This document shows positions 44,839 through 54,043 of a stretch of DNA of 64,000 nucleotides, one piece after another. The DNA lies in contig WJIN01000301.1 of the NCBI GenBank assembly GCA_014730295.1, positions 1 through 64,000 on the forward strand, in the 5' to 3' direction. Under the pieces are notes generated by a model. The model had not been told where the DNA came from. It saw nothing but the letters and a program-made list of their open reading frames with translations, and made no database searches. The stretch is from Promethearchaeota archaeon (GTDB lineage: Archaea > Asgardarchaeota > Lokiarchaeia > Sigynarchaeales > SOKP01). The translations under genes were made by a program, and so were the position numbers. Numbering within the stretch: position 1 is the stretch's first letter; the number at the start of each line of letters is the position of its first letter.

Positions 44839-44970
44839 TTGGCAATCCTACAACCTATAAGAAGAATAGATTATTATAATACTTTAAAGTAATATGAGTT
44901 AAGAAATTTAGTCTGTTAGTATATCAACTCAAATAATGCACATCCTATAAATCATAATTTTGGTGTTCAG

Positions 44971-46104
44971 ATGAGCAAAATTAAATATGCATTAGCGGGA
45001 TATGGATTAAATGCGATGGGACATAAAATGGAACTTGGATCCCATCCACTATTGAAAGGACGAACCGAATTAATTGCGGGATTTGATCCCGACCCTGAAA
45101 CTAATAAAAATTTACGGAATGAAGAGGGGGTAAAAGTTGCGGAATCTTATGAAGATATGCTAGACACTAAGGAGATTGATGCTGTCGTGATTTGTAGCCC
45201 CCCTCAACATCACGCCGAACAAGCAATCGCAGCCTTAGAAGCAGGATATCACGTCTATTCTGAAATCCCTATGTGCTTAAACGAAAAAGATATCGAGAAA
45301 ATAATTAGCGCGGAAGAGAGTTCGGGAAAAGTATATCAATTAGGTGAAAACTATTGTTTTTATCCCGAAGTCCTCTACGCAAGTTATCTTGTATCATCTG
45401 GGAAAATAGGTCCATCTGTTTATGCCGAATCAGAATATTTGCATGATGTGACTTATCGATGGAGGGAGAATAGTCGGGGAGATGTAGATACTCCAAGAGT
45501 TGATTCATGGTATCAATTATTTGACCCTTTAATGTATGCGCATTCGATTGGCCCCGCTCAAGCAGCATTAGGAGGGATACAATCTCCAATGCCATTTACA
45601 AAAGTCGTTAGTTTTGCGAATGATATTGGGGGGTATGAGGGTGAGCCAATTTGCACCCCTGCAAAATCTTTTCATGTAGGTTTATTTCAAACAAAAACGG
45701 AAGCTATCGCAAAATGTGCAAATGCTTATATTTTTGCCAGAGAACCAACACGCACGATGATCCAGGTCGTTGGACGAGAGGGTACATATGAATGTTATGA
45801 AATCGGGAGTCCTGGGCGGCTATTTCTCGCAGAAGGACATAAGATTACCCGATCACGGCATAGAAAAGGAAAAACCCAAACAATAGATAAAGACGCACTC
45901 GCTGAAATAATTGAACCCGTAGAAGGATTATATTATGGTGGACAAGCCCGTGTTGTCGACAATTGGCTCACATCCATCGAAAATAATGAAAAACCACTTC
46001 TTCATGCGAAAATTGGGGGTAATTTCTGTCATGCGGGAATCGCTGCCTCAAAATCGGCTCAGGCAGGAGGAATTCCAGAACGGATTAAAATTTATACGAA
46101 TTAA
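44971..46104 (+). CDS. Gfo/Idh/MocA-type oxidoreductase with altered catalytic motif
   Basis: The 377-residue protein has a Rossmann start ALAGYGLNAMGH, ICSPPQHHAEQAIAALEAGYHV and the YSEIP motif at 97-100. Most family members have EKP there, where the Lys is catalytic, so I99 in its place is unusual. A second domain follows with the typical beta-sheet dimer interface. The substrate is not known. Without the Lys, ordinary alcohol/ketone oxidation may be impaired. It ends 7 bp before the convergent glycosylase gene. Confidence 0.75.
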   Translation: MSKIKYALAGYGLNAMGHKMELGSHPLLKGRTELIAGFDPDPETNKNLRNEEGVKVAESYEDMLDTKEIDAVVICSPPQHHAEQAIAALEAGYHVYSEIPMCLNEKDIEKIISAEESSGKVYQLGENYCFYPEVLYASYLVSSGKIGPSVYAESEYLHDVTYRWRENSRGDVDTPRVDSWYQLFDPLMYAHSIGPAQAALGGIQSPMPFTKVVSFANDIGGYEGEPICTPAKSFHVGLFQTKTEAIAKCANAYIFAREPTRTMIQVVGREGTYECYEIGSPGRLFLAEGHKITRSRHRKGKTQTIDKDALAEIIEPVEGLYYGGQARVVDNWLTSIENNEKPLLHAKIGGNFCHAGIAASKSAQAGGIPERIKIYTN

Positions 46105-46111
46105 AATATTA

Positions 46112-46684
46112 TTATCCTGTATCCTTCAATTCTGAATAACGATAGCAATAAGTAAGATGATCATTGACCATCCCAACCGCTTGCATATAGGCATACATAA
46201 TCGTTGGTCCTATAAAGGAAAACCCAATCTTTTTCATTTCTTTGCTTATCCTTTTTGATAATTCTGTTTTGCCAGGAATCTCTTCTAATGCGTTCCAATG
46301 ATTTTGAATGGGTTTATTATTAACAAAATTCCAAATATATTCATTAAAAGATCCATACTCTTCTCTTATTTTTAAGAATATTTTAGCATTGTTAATTGCT
46401 GACCGAATTTTAAGCTCATTTCTGACAATTCCCTTATTGTTTAACAACTCTTGAACTTTCTTCTCATCATAAGTCGCGATCTTATTAAAATTAAAATTAT
46501 CAAACGCCTTTCGGTAATTTTCTCGTTTTTTAAGTATGGTAATCCAACTCAACCCTGCTTGAGCACCCTGTAAAACAAGTTGTTCAAATAAAAGCTTATC
46601 ATTATGGACGGGAAGACCCCACTCTTCATCATGATATTTCTTCATCAGCTCACTATAGTTCGCCCAACTGCATCGTTTTGACAT
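46112..46684 (-). CDS. tag: DNA-3-methyladenine glycosylase I (Tag type)
   Basis: The 190-residue protein has the Tag signatures RCSWANY with C5, KKYHDEEWGLPVHND with H18, GLSWITILKKRENYR and VNDHLTYCYRY with the last zinc His and Cys. Tag removes 3-methyladenine from alkylated DNA. The zinc ligands Cys, His, His and Cys are all visible. The gene is alone and adds to the DNA-repair set, with UDG4 earlier in the window. Confidence 0.9.
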   Translation of the reverse strand: MSKRCSWANYSELMKKYHDEEWGLPVHNDKLLFEQLVLQGAQAGLSWITILKKRENYRKAFDNFNFNKIATYDEKKVQELLNNKGIVRNELKIRSAINNAKIFLKIREEYGSFNEYIWNFVNNKPIQNHWNALEEIPGKTELSKRISKEMKKIGFSFIGPTIMYAYMQAVGMVNDHLTYCYRYSELKDTG

Positions 46685-46933
46685 AATCTTAACTCTCTGA
46701 AAGAGATATTTTGTATAAATCTTTCCGTCTGTTATCTATTAAAGGAAAAGATGATTAATAAGTAAAAGAGATTTAATAAATCATTTTCATAATAAATGGA
46801 AATAATGTGAGTGCCTAACTATTGTTAAAGCCACCGAGATTAATTTGAAATCCATATATGTCAAATATTCATATTTAAATAGGAAAAAATTCTTATTTGT
46901 TTTAGTAACCCAAATTCTTAAGAGAGAAGAAAA

Positions 46934-47641
46934 ATGGCTTTAGACCCTATTATTGTTCTTAATGGCGTATCCAGCTTAATTTTTGTAATTATTAGCATAT
47001 TGGTGGGTATTTTTATTATGGCAAACTATTCCCAGCATAAAAACGTTAATTTGATTTATGTTGGTTTAGCATGGATTGGATTATCTGAACCATGGTGGTC
47101 TTCTTCAATTTCCTTTCTAGTTTCTCTATCTAATGTGGATGGACTTGATGAGGTGACCTATTTTTTCATAGGAAATGTCTTTATTCCGATATTTGTGTTA
47201 TTTTGGTTGCTGGCGATGGCTAATTTATTAGATTGGAAATTCAAAAAGCAAATATCAATTGTATATATCATTGGCTCGGTTATCTATGAAATATTATTCG
47301 TATACTTTCTTTTTACATCTCCCGATTTTATCGGTACAAAAAACGGGCCTGTGGATGTAGATTATGAATTATTTACGATATTATTTCAGTTTATTAACTT
47401 AGTAATCGTTGTTGGAACAGGATTATGGTTTGCGATAAATTCCTTAAAATCTGAGCAGAAGCGAGTGAAATTAAAGGGGCAATTCCTATTGATTGCTTTT
47501 ATCTCGTTTGTTGTTGGAACGGCTTGGGATATTGTTGCCACACATCCATTGTCAAGATTGATCCTTGTTATCAGCGCGATAATATTTTATATAGGTTATG
47601 TCTTACCCCCAAGTATTGAAAAAATGCTTATTGAAGAATAA
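46934..47641 (+). CDS. Seven-helix membrane protein, receptor-like
   Basis: The 235-residue protein has seven hydrophobic segments with short loops and an N-terminus outside the membrane by charge distribution. It resembles in layout the 7TM half of the protein at 28352-29437 but has no soluble domain. Such stand-alone 7TM proteins are common in Asgard archaea. I do not recognise a specific family. The last residues (PPSIEKMLIEE) form a short cytosolic tail. Confidence 0.5.
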   Translation: MALDPIIVLNGVSSLIFVIISILVGIFIMANYSQHKNVNLIYVGLAWIGLSEPWWSSSISFLVSLSNVDGLDEVTYFFIGNVFIPIFVLFWLLAMANLLDWKFKKQISIVYIIGSVIYEILFVYFLFTSPDFIGTKNGPVDVDYELFTILFQFINLVIVVGTGLWFAINSLKSEQKRVKLKGQFLLIAFISFVVGTAWDIVATHPLSRLILVISAIIFYIGYVLPPSIEKMLIEE

Positions 47642-47675
47642 GTAATTCTAGTCAATATATCAAAAAATGTCTCTC

Positions 47676-47690
47676 TTTTTCTTTTTTTTT
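47676..47690 (+). terminator. T-rich tract after the seven-helix protein
   Basis: A run of five T, one C and nine T lies 35 bases after the stop. Transcription from both sides meets near here, since the P-type ATPase ends at 47734 on the other strand. It fits archaeal T-tract termination. Confidence 0.35.
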
Positions 47691-47733
47691 GGTCTATTCT
47701 CATCCATTTTATTGATGTTAAATTAAAAAAGAA

Positions 47734-50592
47734 TCAAAAATAGATTTTATTATTTCTTGAATATAATTTAAAGATTTCTATACCTATAATTCCAGGCAGA
47801 GCACATATTATACAAAGGATCCAATCTAAACCAGATAAAAACATAAAGTTAAGCTGAAAATTAAACAATAAGATTTCATTAATCACATAATTCACGGGAT
47901 AAGAATACACGATAACCAAAATATGCAATATTAATGGGAACAGACATAACATAAGAACCAATACAGAGAATTCTTTTTTAATACTATTAACCAAAGATTT
48001 ATTAGGACGTCTGAATGTCCAGACAAAATTCGTTTCCACAATCATAACAGTGGTAATGAGCATTGTCCGTGCTTTTTGGGCTATCAATTGATCTTCTGTG
48101 GACATTATTGGAATATAACTTAAAGAGGGATTGATATTTAGATCATTGAGAGGGATTATTCCCATATAGGTAAATTGGAAAATAATTACGAGAGAAATAC
48201 CCATTAAAAATGCTTGAATACATAACATTAGCCAAACATTCTTATTTAATATTTCTTCTCCGTCTCGCGGGGATTCTTTCATTATATCTATTGGTTTTTT
48301 ATCGATTAATAAGGCCAGAGCAGGGAAAGTATGAGCTAGATTGACAAGATAAAGGATTTGCCAGTTTGAGCTGAAGATTTCAAAAACAGGAAAGAATTCA
48401 TAACCAAAAAAGATAACAGCTTCCATTATATTCAGACATATGAAAAAATATATTATCGTTCTTATTTTTGCGAATAATGATCTACCAATCTCAACCCCAT
48501 TTTTTATCGACGCAAAATTATCATCGGTTATAACCATATCTGAAACCTCTTTAGCGACATCAGTTCCGGTTATCCCCAAAGCAATTCCCGCATCAGCTTT
48601 TCTTAAAGCTAGAGAATCATTTATTCCATCTCCAGTCATGGCCACAATTTTGTTTTCTTCTTGGAATTGATCCACAATAATTTCTTTATCTGAAGGATTT
48701 ACGCGTGCAAATACCGCGATATCTCTATAATCTTTATGATTTAACGTTTGAATTTGATTTCCTTCAATAATTTTATCTTCTTGGTTAAATATCCCCACTT
48801 CAGAAGCAATAGTTTTTGAAGTAGCGGGATGGTCTCCAGTTATCATAATTACCCGAATTTGAGCAGACTTACATTGACTGACAGCTTCCTTTACTTCCTT
48901 TCGCGGTGGATCCATAATACAAATAAGACCTAAAAAGATAAGGTTAGTTTCTATTTCAATCCTTTCTTGATGATCAAATTCATCAAGATGTCTATATGCG
49001 GCCCCTAATAACCTATATCCCTCTTCAGCATAGCTGGTAATTTTTTCTGACAATTTCATTTTTATATTTTCAGTTAATTCCATTACATCTCCTTGAATAA
49101 AAATTGAAGAACATATATTTATTAGCTTCTCAGGAGCTCCTTTACTATATGCTAAAATTTCGGCATTAGACTCTCTCTTTTTACAGACAGTTGTCATCAT
49201 TTTTATTTCCGAACTGAAGGAATATTCAAATAGTATATCATACATTTTCCTAACTTTTTCGGGATTATAATCTGCTTTTTCTGCTAAAACAAGCAAAGCC
49301 GCTTCAGTAGAGGAACCAATGGGTCTTCGGACGCTCTTTTTGTCTACATTCTTCCCCTTTATTTTTACTTCATCAAATTTTAGTTTTGCATCATTATTAA
49401 GAATAAGAGAATGGAATAAAGTTTGAGTAAGAGAATCATTAGTTTTGTCAACTCTTTTGCCATCTATTTTAATTTCTCCTTCATTAATATAACCTGAGCC
49501 AGATACATTGTATTCATCAAGCTGAAATACGATTTTCTTTACTGTCATCTCGTTTTTAGTGATCGTACCAGTTTTATCTGCACAAATCACAGAAACACGT
49601 CCTAAAGATTCTATCGCCGAGAGATTTTTTATAATTACACCTCTTTTTGCCATTTCTAGCACACCCGTTATAAGAACAAGTGTTACTAATAATGGCAGAT
49701 TCACGGGAAACACATTTATCGCTCTGATTAGGGCATTGGAAACAATATCAATAACTGATAGTTTGATAATCCCAGCAAGTAATAAAATGCTTCTATAGGA
49801 GATTAAAATTGTGAGCAGAATGATTGCTATTATTCCTAAGATATATCCTAATCTATTGAGCTTTTTTGTAAGAGGGATTTGCTCAAGTGTTCCCATTTTA
49901 TTTAATGATTTTGAGATATGTCCGATTTCTGTTTGGGCGCCAGTATAGATTACCATTATTTTTGCTCTACCGGTATGTAAAAAAGTTCCCATAAAAACCA
50001 TATTTTCTTGTTTTTGGATGGGAAGGTCATAATTTTTCAGAGTTGTCTCAGATTTCTCTACAGGTTCACTTTCTCCCGTCAATGGTGCTTCATTTATCGA
50101 TAAATTCATGGCAGAGAGAATTCTTCCATCTGCGGGTACTTTATCTCCTTGACTGAGTAATACAATATCACCTGGAACGATTTTTTTAGTAGAAATTTCT
50201 TCTTCTTCTCCATCTCTGACAACATTTGCTTTTAATGCGGCAATTTCTCGTAAAGATTCTAGTGCTTTTTGAGCACGATATTGTTGAAATATCGCAGCAA
50301 ATGAATTTATGACGATTACGATGAAAGTTATTATCGTTTCCTCAATTGAGCCAAATATAGAGATTATAATGCCCGAAATGATGAGGATAACGATTAGGAA
50401 ATTAAATAGAGGGGCAAGATAAACTTTCCAGATTGATTTATCAATCTTCGGTAATTCATTTTTTCCATATCTCTCTAATCTGCTCTGTGCTTTTTCTTGA
50501 GTGAGACCATTTTCTAAGTCAGTTCCAAGCTTCTTGCTTAAATCCTCAGGAGATAAGTTATATGGGTTCTTTATACCTACCGTTATGCTCAT
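47734..50592 (-). CDS. P2-type cation-transporting ATPase with altered ion-binding residues
   Basis: The 952-residue protein has LTGES (171-175), the phosphorylation site ICADKTGTITKNE with D339, and a late MTGDGINDSLALRKA. An N-terminal cation-ATPase domain precedes these. In M4 the usual PEGLP reads PVNLP (296-300), so the ion-binding Glu is gone. In M6 the NLVTDGLP motif reads NLAHTFP, so its Asp is gone as well. The M5 N and E (LNIMEAV) are kept. The ion is therefore unclear: it is of the Ca/Na/H class by sequence, but its binding site differs. Confidence 0.85.
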   Translation of the reverse strand: MSITVGIKNPYNLSPEDLSKKLGTDLENGLTQEKAQSRLERYGKNELPKIDKSIWKVYLAPLFNFLIVILIISGIIISIFGSIEETIITFIVIVINSFAAIFQQYRAQKALESLREIAALKANVVRDGEEEEISTKKIVPGDIVLLSQGDKVPADGRILSAMNLSINEAPLTGESEPVEKSETTLKNYDLPIQKQENMVFMGTFLHTGRAKIMVIYTGAQTEIGHISKSLNKMGTLEQIPLTKKLNRLGYILGIIAIILLTILISYRSILLLAGIIKLSVIDIVSNALIRAINVFPVNLPLLVTLVLITGVLEMAKRGVIIKNLSAIESLGRVSVICADKTGTITKNEMTVKKIVFQLDEYNVSGSGYINEGEIKIDGKRVDKTNDSLTQTLFHSLILNNDAKLKFDEVKIKGKNVDKKSVRRPIGSSTEAALLVLAEKADYNPEKVRKMYDILFEYSFSSEIKMMTTVCKKRESNAEILAYSKGAPEKLINICSSIFIQGDVMELTENIKMKLSEKITSYAEEGYRLLGAAYRHLDEFDHQERIEIETNLIFLGLICIMDPPRKEVKEAVSQCKSAQIRVIMITGDHPATSKTIASEVGIFNQEDKIIEGNQIQTLNHKDYRDIAVFARVNPSDKEIIVDQFQEENKIVAMTGDGINDSLALRKADAGIALGITGTDVAKEVSDMVITDDNFASIKNGVEIGRSLFAKIRTIIYFFICLNIMEAVIFFGYEFFPVFEIFSSNWQILYLVNLAHTFPALALLIDKKPIDIMKESPRDGEEILNKNVWLMLCIQAFLMGISLVIIFQFTYMGIIPLNDLNINPSLSYIPIMSTEDQLIAQKARTMLITTVMIVETNFVWTFRRPNKSLVNSIKKEFSVLVLMLCLFPLILHILVIVYSYPVNYVINEILLFNFQLNFMFLSGLDWILCIICALPGIIGIEIFKLYSRNNKIYF

Positions 50593-50630
50593 AGGCAGAC
50601 CTTATTCACTTATAAAACTTTAAATTAATT

Positions 50631-51242
50631 TCAATCCATCTCATGGTTAATTTCTTGCTCGGCTTCTTTATAAAACTCCTCAATTATTCTTAGGCGTTTT
50701 CTCGCTAATATTTTAGATTCTTCTAAAAATAATTTTTGCTCCAACTTCAAGATCTTACTTTCTAAGTGTTCTATTACCTCTTTAAAACCTCCCTTATTAT
50801 TTACCGTAAATCCAATCGTTCTGTAAAGTCCAATGGCGCCTAATGCGTCTAATTTATCAGCATCAGACAGCACTTTTGCCTCCAATGTTTTCGGTTTTAG
50901 ATTATTTGAAAATGAGTGCGCTCTTATTGAATGTATTATATTTTTAATCTCATTCTCTCTTAGTTTGATATTTCCATTCTTAAAAAAATCAATGGCCATT
51001 TCTGCAGAGAGTTCAGCATGATTTCTTACTGTTCTCTCATCTTCTCTCGTTCGACCGATATCATGCATTAAGGTAGCTATACTAAGTATGAATAGATCTG
51101 CTCCAACTGAATTTCCAATTTTAAGGGATAAATCATAAACTCGCTTGGTATGTTTAAAGCCGTGGATATCATTCTTTAAGGAATTATCAGAAGAAAATTG
51201 CTCGACTATTTTTAGAATTTTTTTTCTTTCTGATTGTTCCAT
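50631..51242 (-). CDS. HD-domain phosphohydrolase
   Basis: The 203-residue protein has the HD motif set: GFKHTKRVYDLS (His), LMHDIGRTRED (HD) and a late DADKLDALG (D) with intervening helices. Such proteins hydrolyse nucleotide or phosphoester bonds, and YedJ-like members have this length. No other domain is fused. It lies 39 bp upstream of the P-type ATPase on the same strand. Confidence 0.85.
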   Translation of the reverse strand: MEQSERKKILKIVEQFSSDNSLKNDIHGFKHTKRVYDLSLKIGNSVGADLFILSIATLMHDIGRTREDERTVRNHAELSAEMAIDFFKNGNIKLRENEIKNIIHSIRAHSFSNNLKPKTLEAKVLSDADKLDALGAIGLYRTIGFTVNNKGGFKEVIEHLESKILKLEQKLFLEESKILARKRLRIIEEFYKEAEQEINHEMD

Positions 51243-51408
51243 ATTATTCTAAGCACCAAAATGATAATAGATCTTATATATGTGAATAATTCATTACTTG
51301 TTTAATCTATAACTATTGTTTACTCAATAGAAATATTTAGATGGAAAATCTCTTAATATTGCTTCTAAAAGAGTAAATGGCATTTTAAGGAACCAATTTG
51401 AGCACAAT

Positions 51409-52353
51409 TTAAAATTTTTCATTGAACCCATCAAATTGGTCTAGTAATAGATCGGAATCTTTTTTATATATCACATTTAGCGCATAAGCTTGATTGGAAA
51501 GATAAGTCTCTCCTAATAGTAGAGATATTCGTATTTTATGGTCATTTTCACTAATTATTGGTAAAATTGAATCCCATTTAGAAAAAAAGGAATAATTTTT
51601 AGTCAATTCCAAAGCTTTGTCAAGTAGAACCATTTCTTTGGAATTTTTATCGATTTGAGTGTCAATTAATTTCTGTTCTTGGTTTTTAAAATAGGTTTTT
51701 TTGAATAATTGGTATCGTATATAAGACTCTTTATTAGCGTATTTGTAAATATAATAATCAAATGGATATAATCCTGGAATGTATTTGGAATTCTCCGGTA
51801 ATTTGAATTTGAGTATTATTTTGGATGCACATTTATTGAGAAAATATAGTGAATAGAACAATACAAAGCTGGGAAACAGATAAAAAAATAATATGTAAGG
51901 ATTCAAAAATCTAAATATAATTGAGACAATGAGAATACCTATCGAGATAATCATTAAGAAAGGATTTACTGCTCTATCAATAAAAAAGCGATATTTCTTC
52001 TTTGAAAAAGGATACACGATTGGAATCTTAGAGGCAGTGAGAAAATCAAAGAAAATGTGAAGAAAATAAAATGCTGCCCCGATAATCCAAGTAGCAATGA
52101 AATTTGTACCTATTAAGAAAAAAAGAAATACACTAGGGAAGAATGAAATTAGAATAGCACCAACAATAGAATGAGAAACGCCTTTATGTGATAATAATTT
52201 AGAATTCCTAAATTTGGGGATTATTTCAAGAAAAACATCCAAATCAGCTAAAATTGCCATGAATACCGCATAGTAAAAAAAGACAATATCCATGCCTTTT
52301 AGCAGATAATTAGCGAATAGTATGGCAATGATGAAGTGTGAAAAAAAGTCCAT
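51409..52353 (-). CDS. Membrane-bound metal-dependent hydrolase, YdjM/DUF457-type
   Basis: The 314-residue protein begins MDFFSHFIIAILFA and has ILADLDVFLE, LLSHKGVSHSIVGA, HIFFDFLTA and DRAVNP, the His/Asp set of the YdjM-like family. The family is predicted to be a membrane-embedded metal-dependent hydrolase. About five helices are seen, followed by a soluble C-terminal third that I do not recognise. The substrate is unknown. Confidence 0.75.
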   Translation of the reverse strand: MDFFSHFIIAILFANYLLKGMDIVFFYYAVFMAILADLDVFLEIIPKFRNSKLLSHKGVSHSIVGAILISFFPSVFLFFLIGTNFIATWIIGAAFYFLHIFFDFLTASKIPIVYPFSKKKYRFFIDRAVNPFLMIISIGILIVSIIFRFLNPYILFFYLFPSFVLFYSLYFLNKCASKIILKFKLPENSKYIPGLYPFDYYIYKYANKESYIRYQLFKKTYFKNQEQKLIDTQIDKNSKEMVLLDKALELTKNYSFFSKWDSILPIISENDHKIRISLLLGETYLSNQAYALNVIYKKDSDLLLDQFDGFNEKF

Positions 52354-52522
52354 TTCTCCTTTAGAAAAATGGATTTAAGAATTTTAAGTTAGTTGTGATA
52401 ACTTATAAAAATTCAGCACAGATAATTATGAATTATTAAATAATTTCCCCTCATCTATTGCAAAATAAATATTAAAGCAGAGTTTAAAACATCTTACACT
52501 TTTTCTACTTTAAAATCCAACA

Positions 52523-52954
52523 TCAAAATGAAATATCCCGCTCTTCTAAAAACGATTTAATTTTCCTTTCAAGTTCGTCCCGCGCTGTTCTAAATTGTTC
52601 AATTCTTTCTTCCTCAGAGCCTTCAAATGCAGCGGGATCTTCAATATTCCAAAATAATCTCGTACTCACACCTGGCAAAGTGGGACATAATTTTTCAGCT
52701 TTTTGACATACAGTAATAACAATCCCGAAATGCTTCTCTCCTAAATATTGATCCAAATTCTTAGAATAATGATCACTAATATCATATCCATTTTCTTCCA
52801 TAACTTTTTTAGTAAGAGGATGGATTTTTTTTATTTCAAAACCCGCACTGAACACGTTAAAATGATCTCCAGCTAGTTTATTCAAAATCGCCTCTGCCAT
52901 CTGACTCCTTGCTTGATTATGAGTACATAAAAAAATTATATTCGGTTTTTTCAT
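52523..52954 (-). CDS. arsC: Arsenate-reductase-type low-molecular-weight phosphatase-fold protein (first ArsC)
   Basis: The 143-residue protein has the P-loop FLCTHNQARSQMAEAIL at the N-terminus and the late TVCQKAEKLCPTLPGV with two further Cys, then EDPAAFEGSEEE. This is the thioredoxin-linked ArsC layout in which three Cys relay electrons. It would reduce arsenate to arsenite, which Acr3 exports. A 253 bp gap with two hairpins separates it from the gene at 53208, so it may have its own control. Confidence 0.85.
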   Translation of the reverse strand: MKKPNIIFLCTHNQARSQMAEAILNKLAGDHFNVFSAGFEIKKIHPLTKKVMEENGYDISDHYSKNLDQYLGEKHFGIVITVCQKAEKLCPTLPGVSTRLFWNIEDPAAFEGSEEERIEQFRTARDELERKIKSFLEERDISF

Positions 52955-53037
52955 AAATCAATCATCATTAAATTTGATTTAAAAATTACTTCTATATAAT
53001 ATATATTTTTAGACAATTTTCTCAATACAAGCATTTT

Positions 53038-53087
53038 TGAGGACGCAATCCTCATGTCAATCTCTCACTAAGATTTTTTGAGAGATT
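53038..53087. promoter_or_regulatory. Two adjacent stem-loops between the two ArsC genes
   Basis: The first is TGAGGA, five bases, TCCTCA (53038-53054). The second is AATCTCTC, 13 bases, GAGAGATT (53059-53087). They lie downstream of the gene at 53208 and upstream of the first ArsC on the minus strand. They may terminate or attenuate transcription into arsC. Confidence 0.35.
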
Positions 53088-53207
53088 TCATCCATTTTTT
53101 TATTTCTATTCAAAATAATGTCCAAAATATGCATGAGCTTTTCCGTATTTTTGACGCAAAATATTTTTAAATTGAGCTATATCTAACCGTTCCCGAATCT
53201 TCTCTCA

Positions 53208-53558
53208 TCAACAACCAGGATCCAGTTGAATATTAATTTCACTCTCTGGTATTAGTGAAAAGTCAGGATTTTCGTGTAGGGGCATAAATTCTCTGTTGGG
53301 ACCATATGCCATTATTCCTATATCATTATAGATTTGGTTTGTTTTCGGATTCCAGATTAATTGTAAATAGTTAGAGATGTATCCCTCGAAAATAGGGAAA
53401 ATAGATTCATCTGGATTATCTTTTAAGTATTTATCGACCTTCGCAAGAGCCTCAGGTAGGGTCCCATCGTCATTTATTTGGACATTAAAGGTTTTTCCTT
53501 GGGATAATCCACTATAGGGCATACTAATACTAATTTCTACGGTTTTAAACTCGATCAC
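53208..53558 (-). CDS. Small protein of unknown function ending in Pro-Gly-Cys
   Basis: The 116-residue protein starts with alternating strands (VEISISMPYSG, FNVQIND), a helix (LPEALAKVDKYL), then a strand QLIWNPKTNQI and a closing IPESEINIQLDPGC. The layout resembles a beta-grasp sulfur-carrier protein such as MoaD, with the final GG replaced by GC. This is a weak guess. It sits 64 bp after the second arsC and shares its operon direction, so it may have a thiol-related function in the arsenic/mercury response. Confidence 0.4.
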   Translation of the reverse strand: MIEFKTVEISISMPYSGLSQGKTFNVQINDDGTLPEALAKVDKYLKDNPDESIFPIFEGYISNYLQLIWNPKTNQIYNDIGIMAYGPNREFMPLHENPDFSLIPESEINIQLDPGC

Positions 53559-53622
53559 CTCAAAAGTTTTTAAGAATTTGTAAAATTTTCCTTCAATATA
53601 ATCTAAATAAGAATAAAGTAAA

Positions 53623-54039
53623 TTATTTGTTTAGCCAACTTTTAACCTTGCTTTCTATTTGATCTCGTATTTTTCTAAAAAACGCTAAAGATTCCTCCTC
53701 GGATCCTTCGAAAGCTGCAGGGTCTTGGAAAGGCCAATGTAATTCTTCTTGTACACCTAAAATGGTGGGGCACGATTCTTTAGCACTCGAACATACGGTA
53801 ATGAGAATATCAATATCGATTTTTTTCATTAGATCTCGTATATGCTTCGAAGTATGATCGCTCCAATCAAATCCGACCTCTTCAAGTACTTTAATGGTAT
53901 TGGGATGTATTGAGTGTGGCTCTATCCCCGCACTATAGGCATTATAACGATCGCTTCCATATTTATTGAAAAACGCTTCTGCCATTTGACTCCTGCAAGA
54001 ATTCCCCGTACATAAAACAACAATATTTTTTTTATTCAT
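53623..54039 (-). CDS. arsC: Arsenate-reductase-type protein (second ArsC)
   Basis: The 138-residue protein has the P-loop VLCTGNSCRSQMAEAFF, then TVCSSAKESCPTILGV and QDPAAFEGSEEESL, the ArsC layout with its three catalytic Cys. The P-loop reads CTGNSCRS where the first copy reads CTHNQARS, so the two are distinct subtypes. I prefer the ATG at 54039. A longer frame to 54087 would overlap the previous gene by 44 bp. It follows the thiol protein by 4 bp in the hgcAB-like operon. Confidence 0.85.
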   Translation of the reverse strand: MNKKNIVVLCTGNSCRSQMAEAFFNKYGSDRYNAYSAGIEPHSIHPNTIKVLEEVGFDWSDHTSKHIRDLMKKIDIDILITVCSSAKESCPTILGVQEELHWPFQDPAAFEGSEEESLAFFRKIRDQIESKVKSWLNK

Positions 54040-54043
54040 AGTA

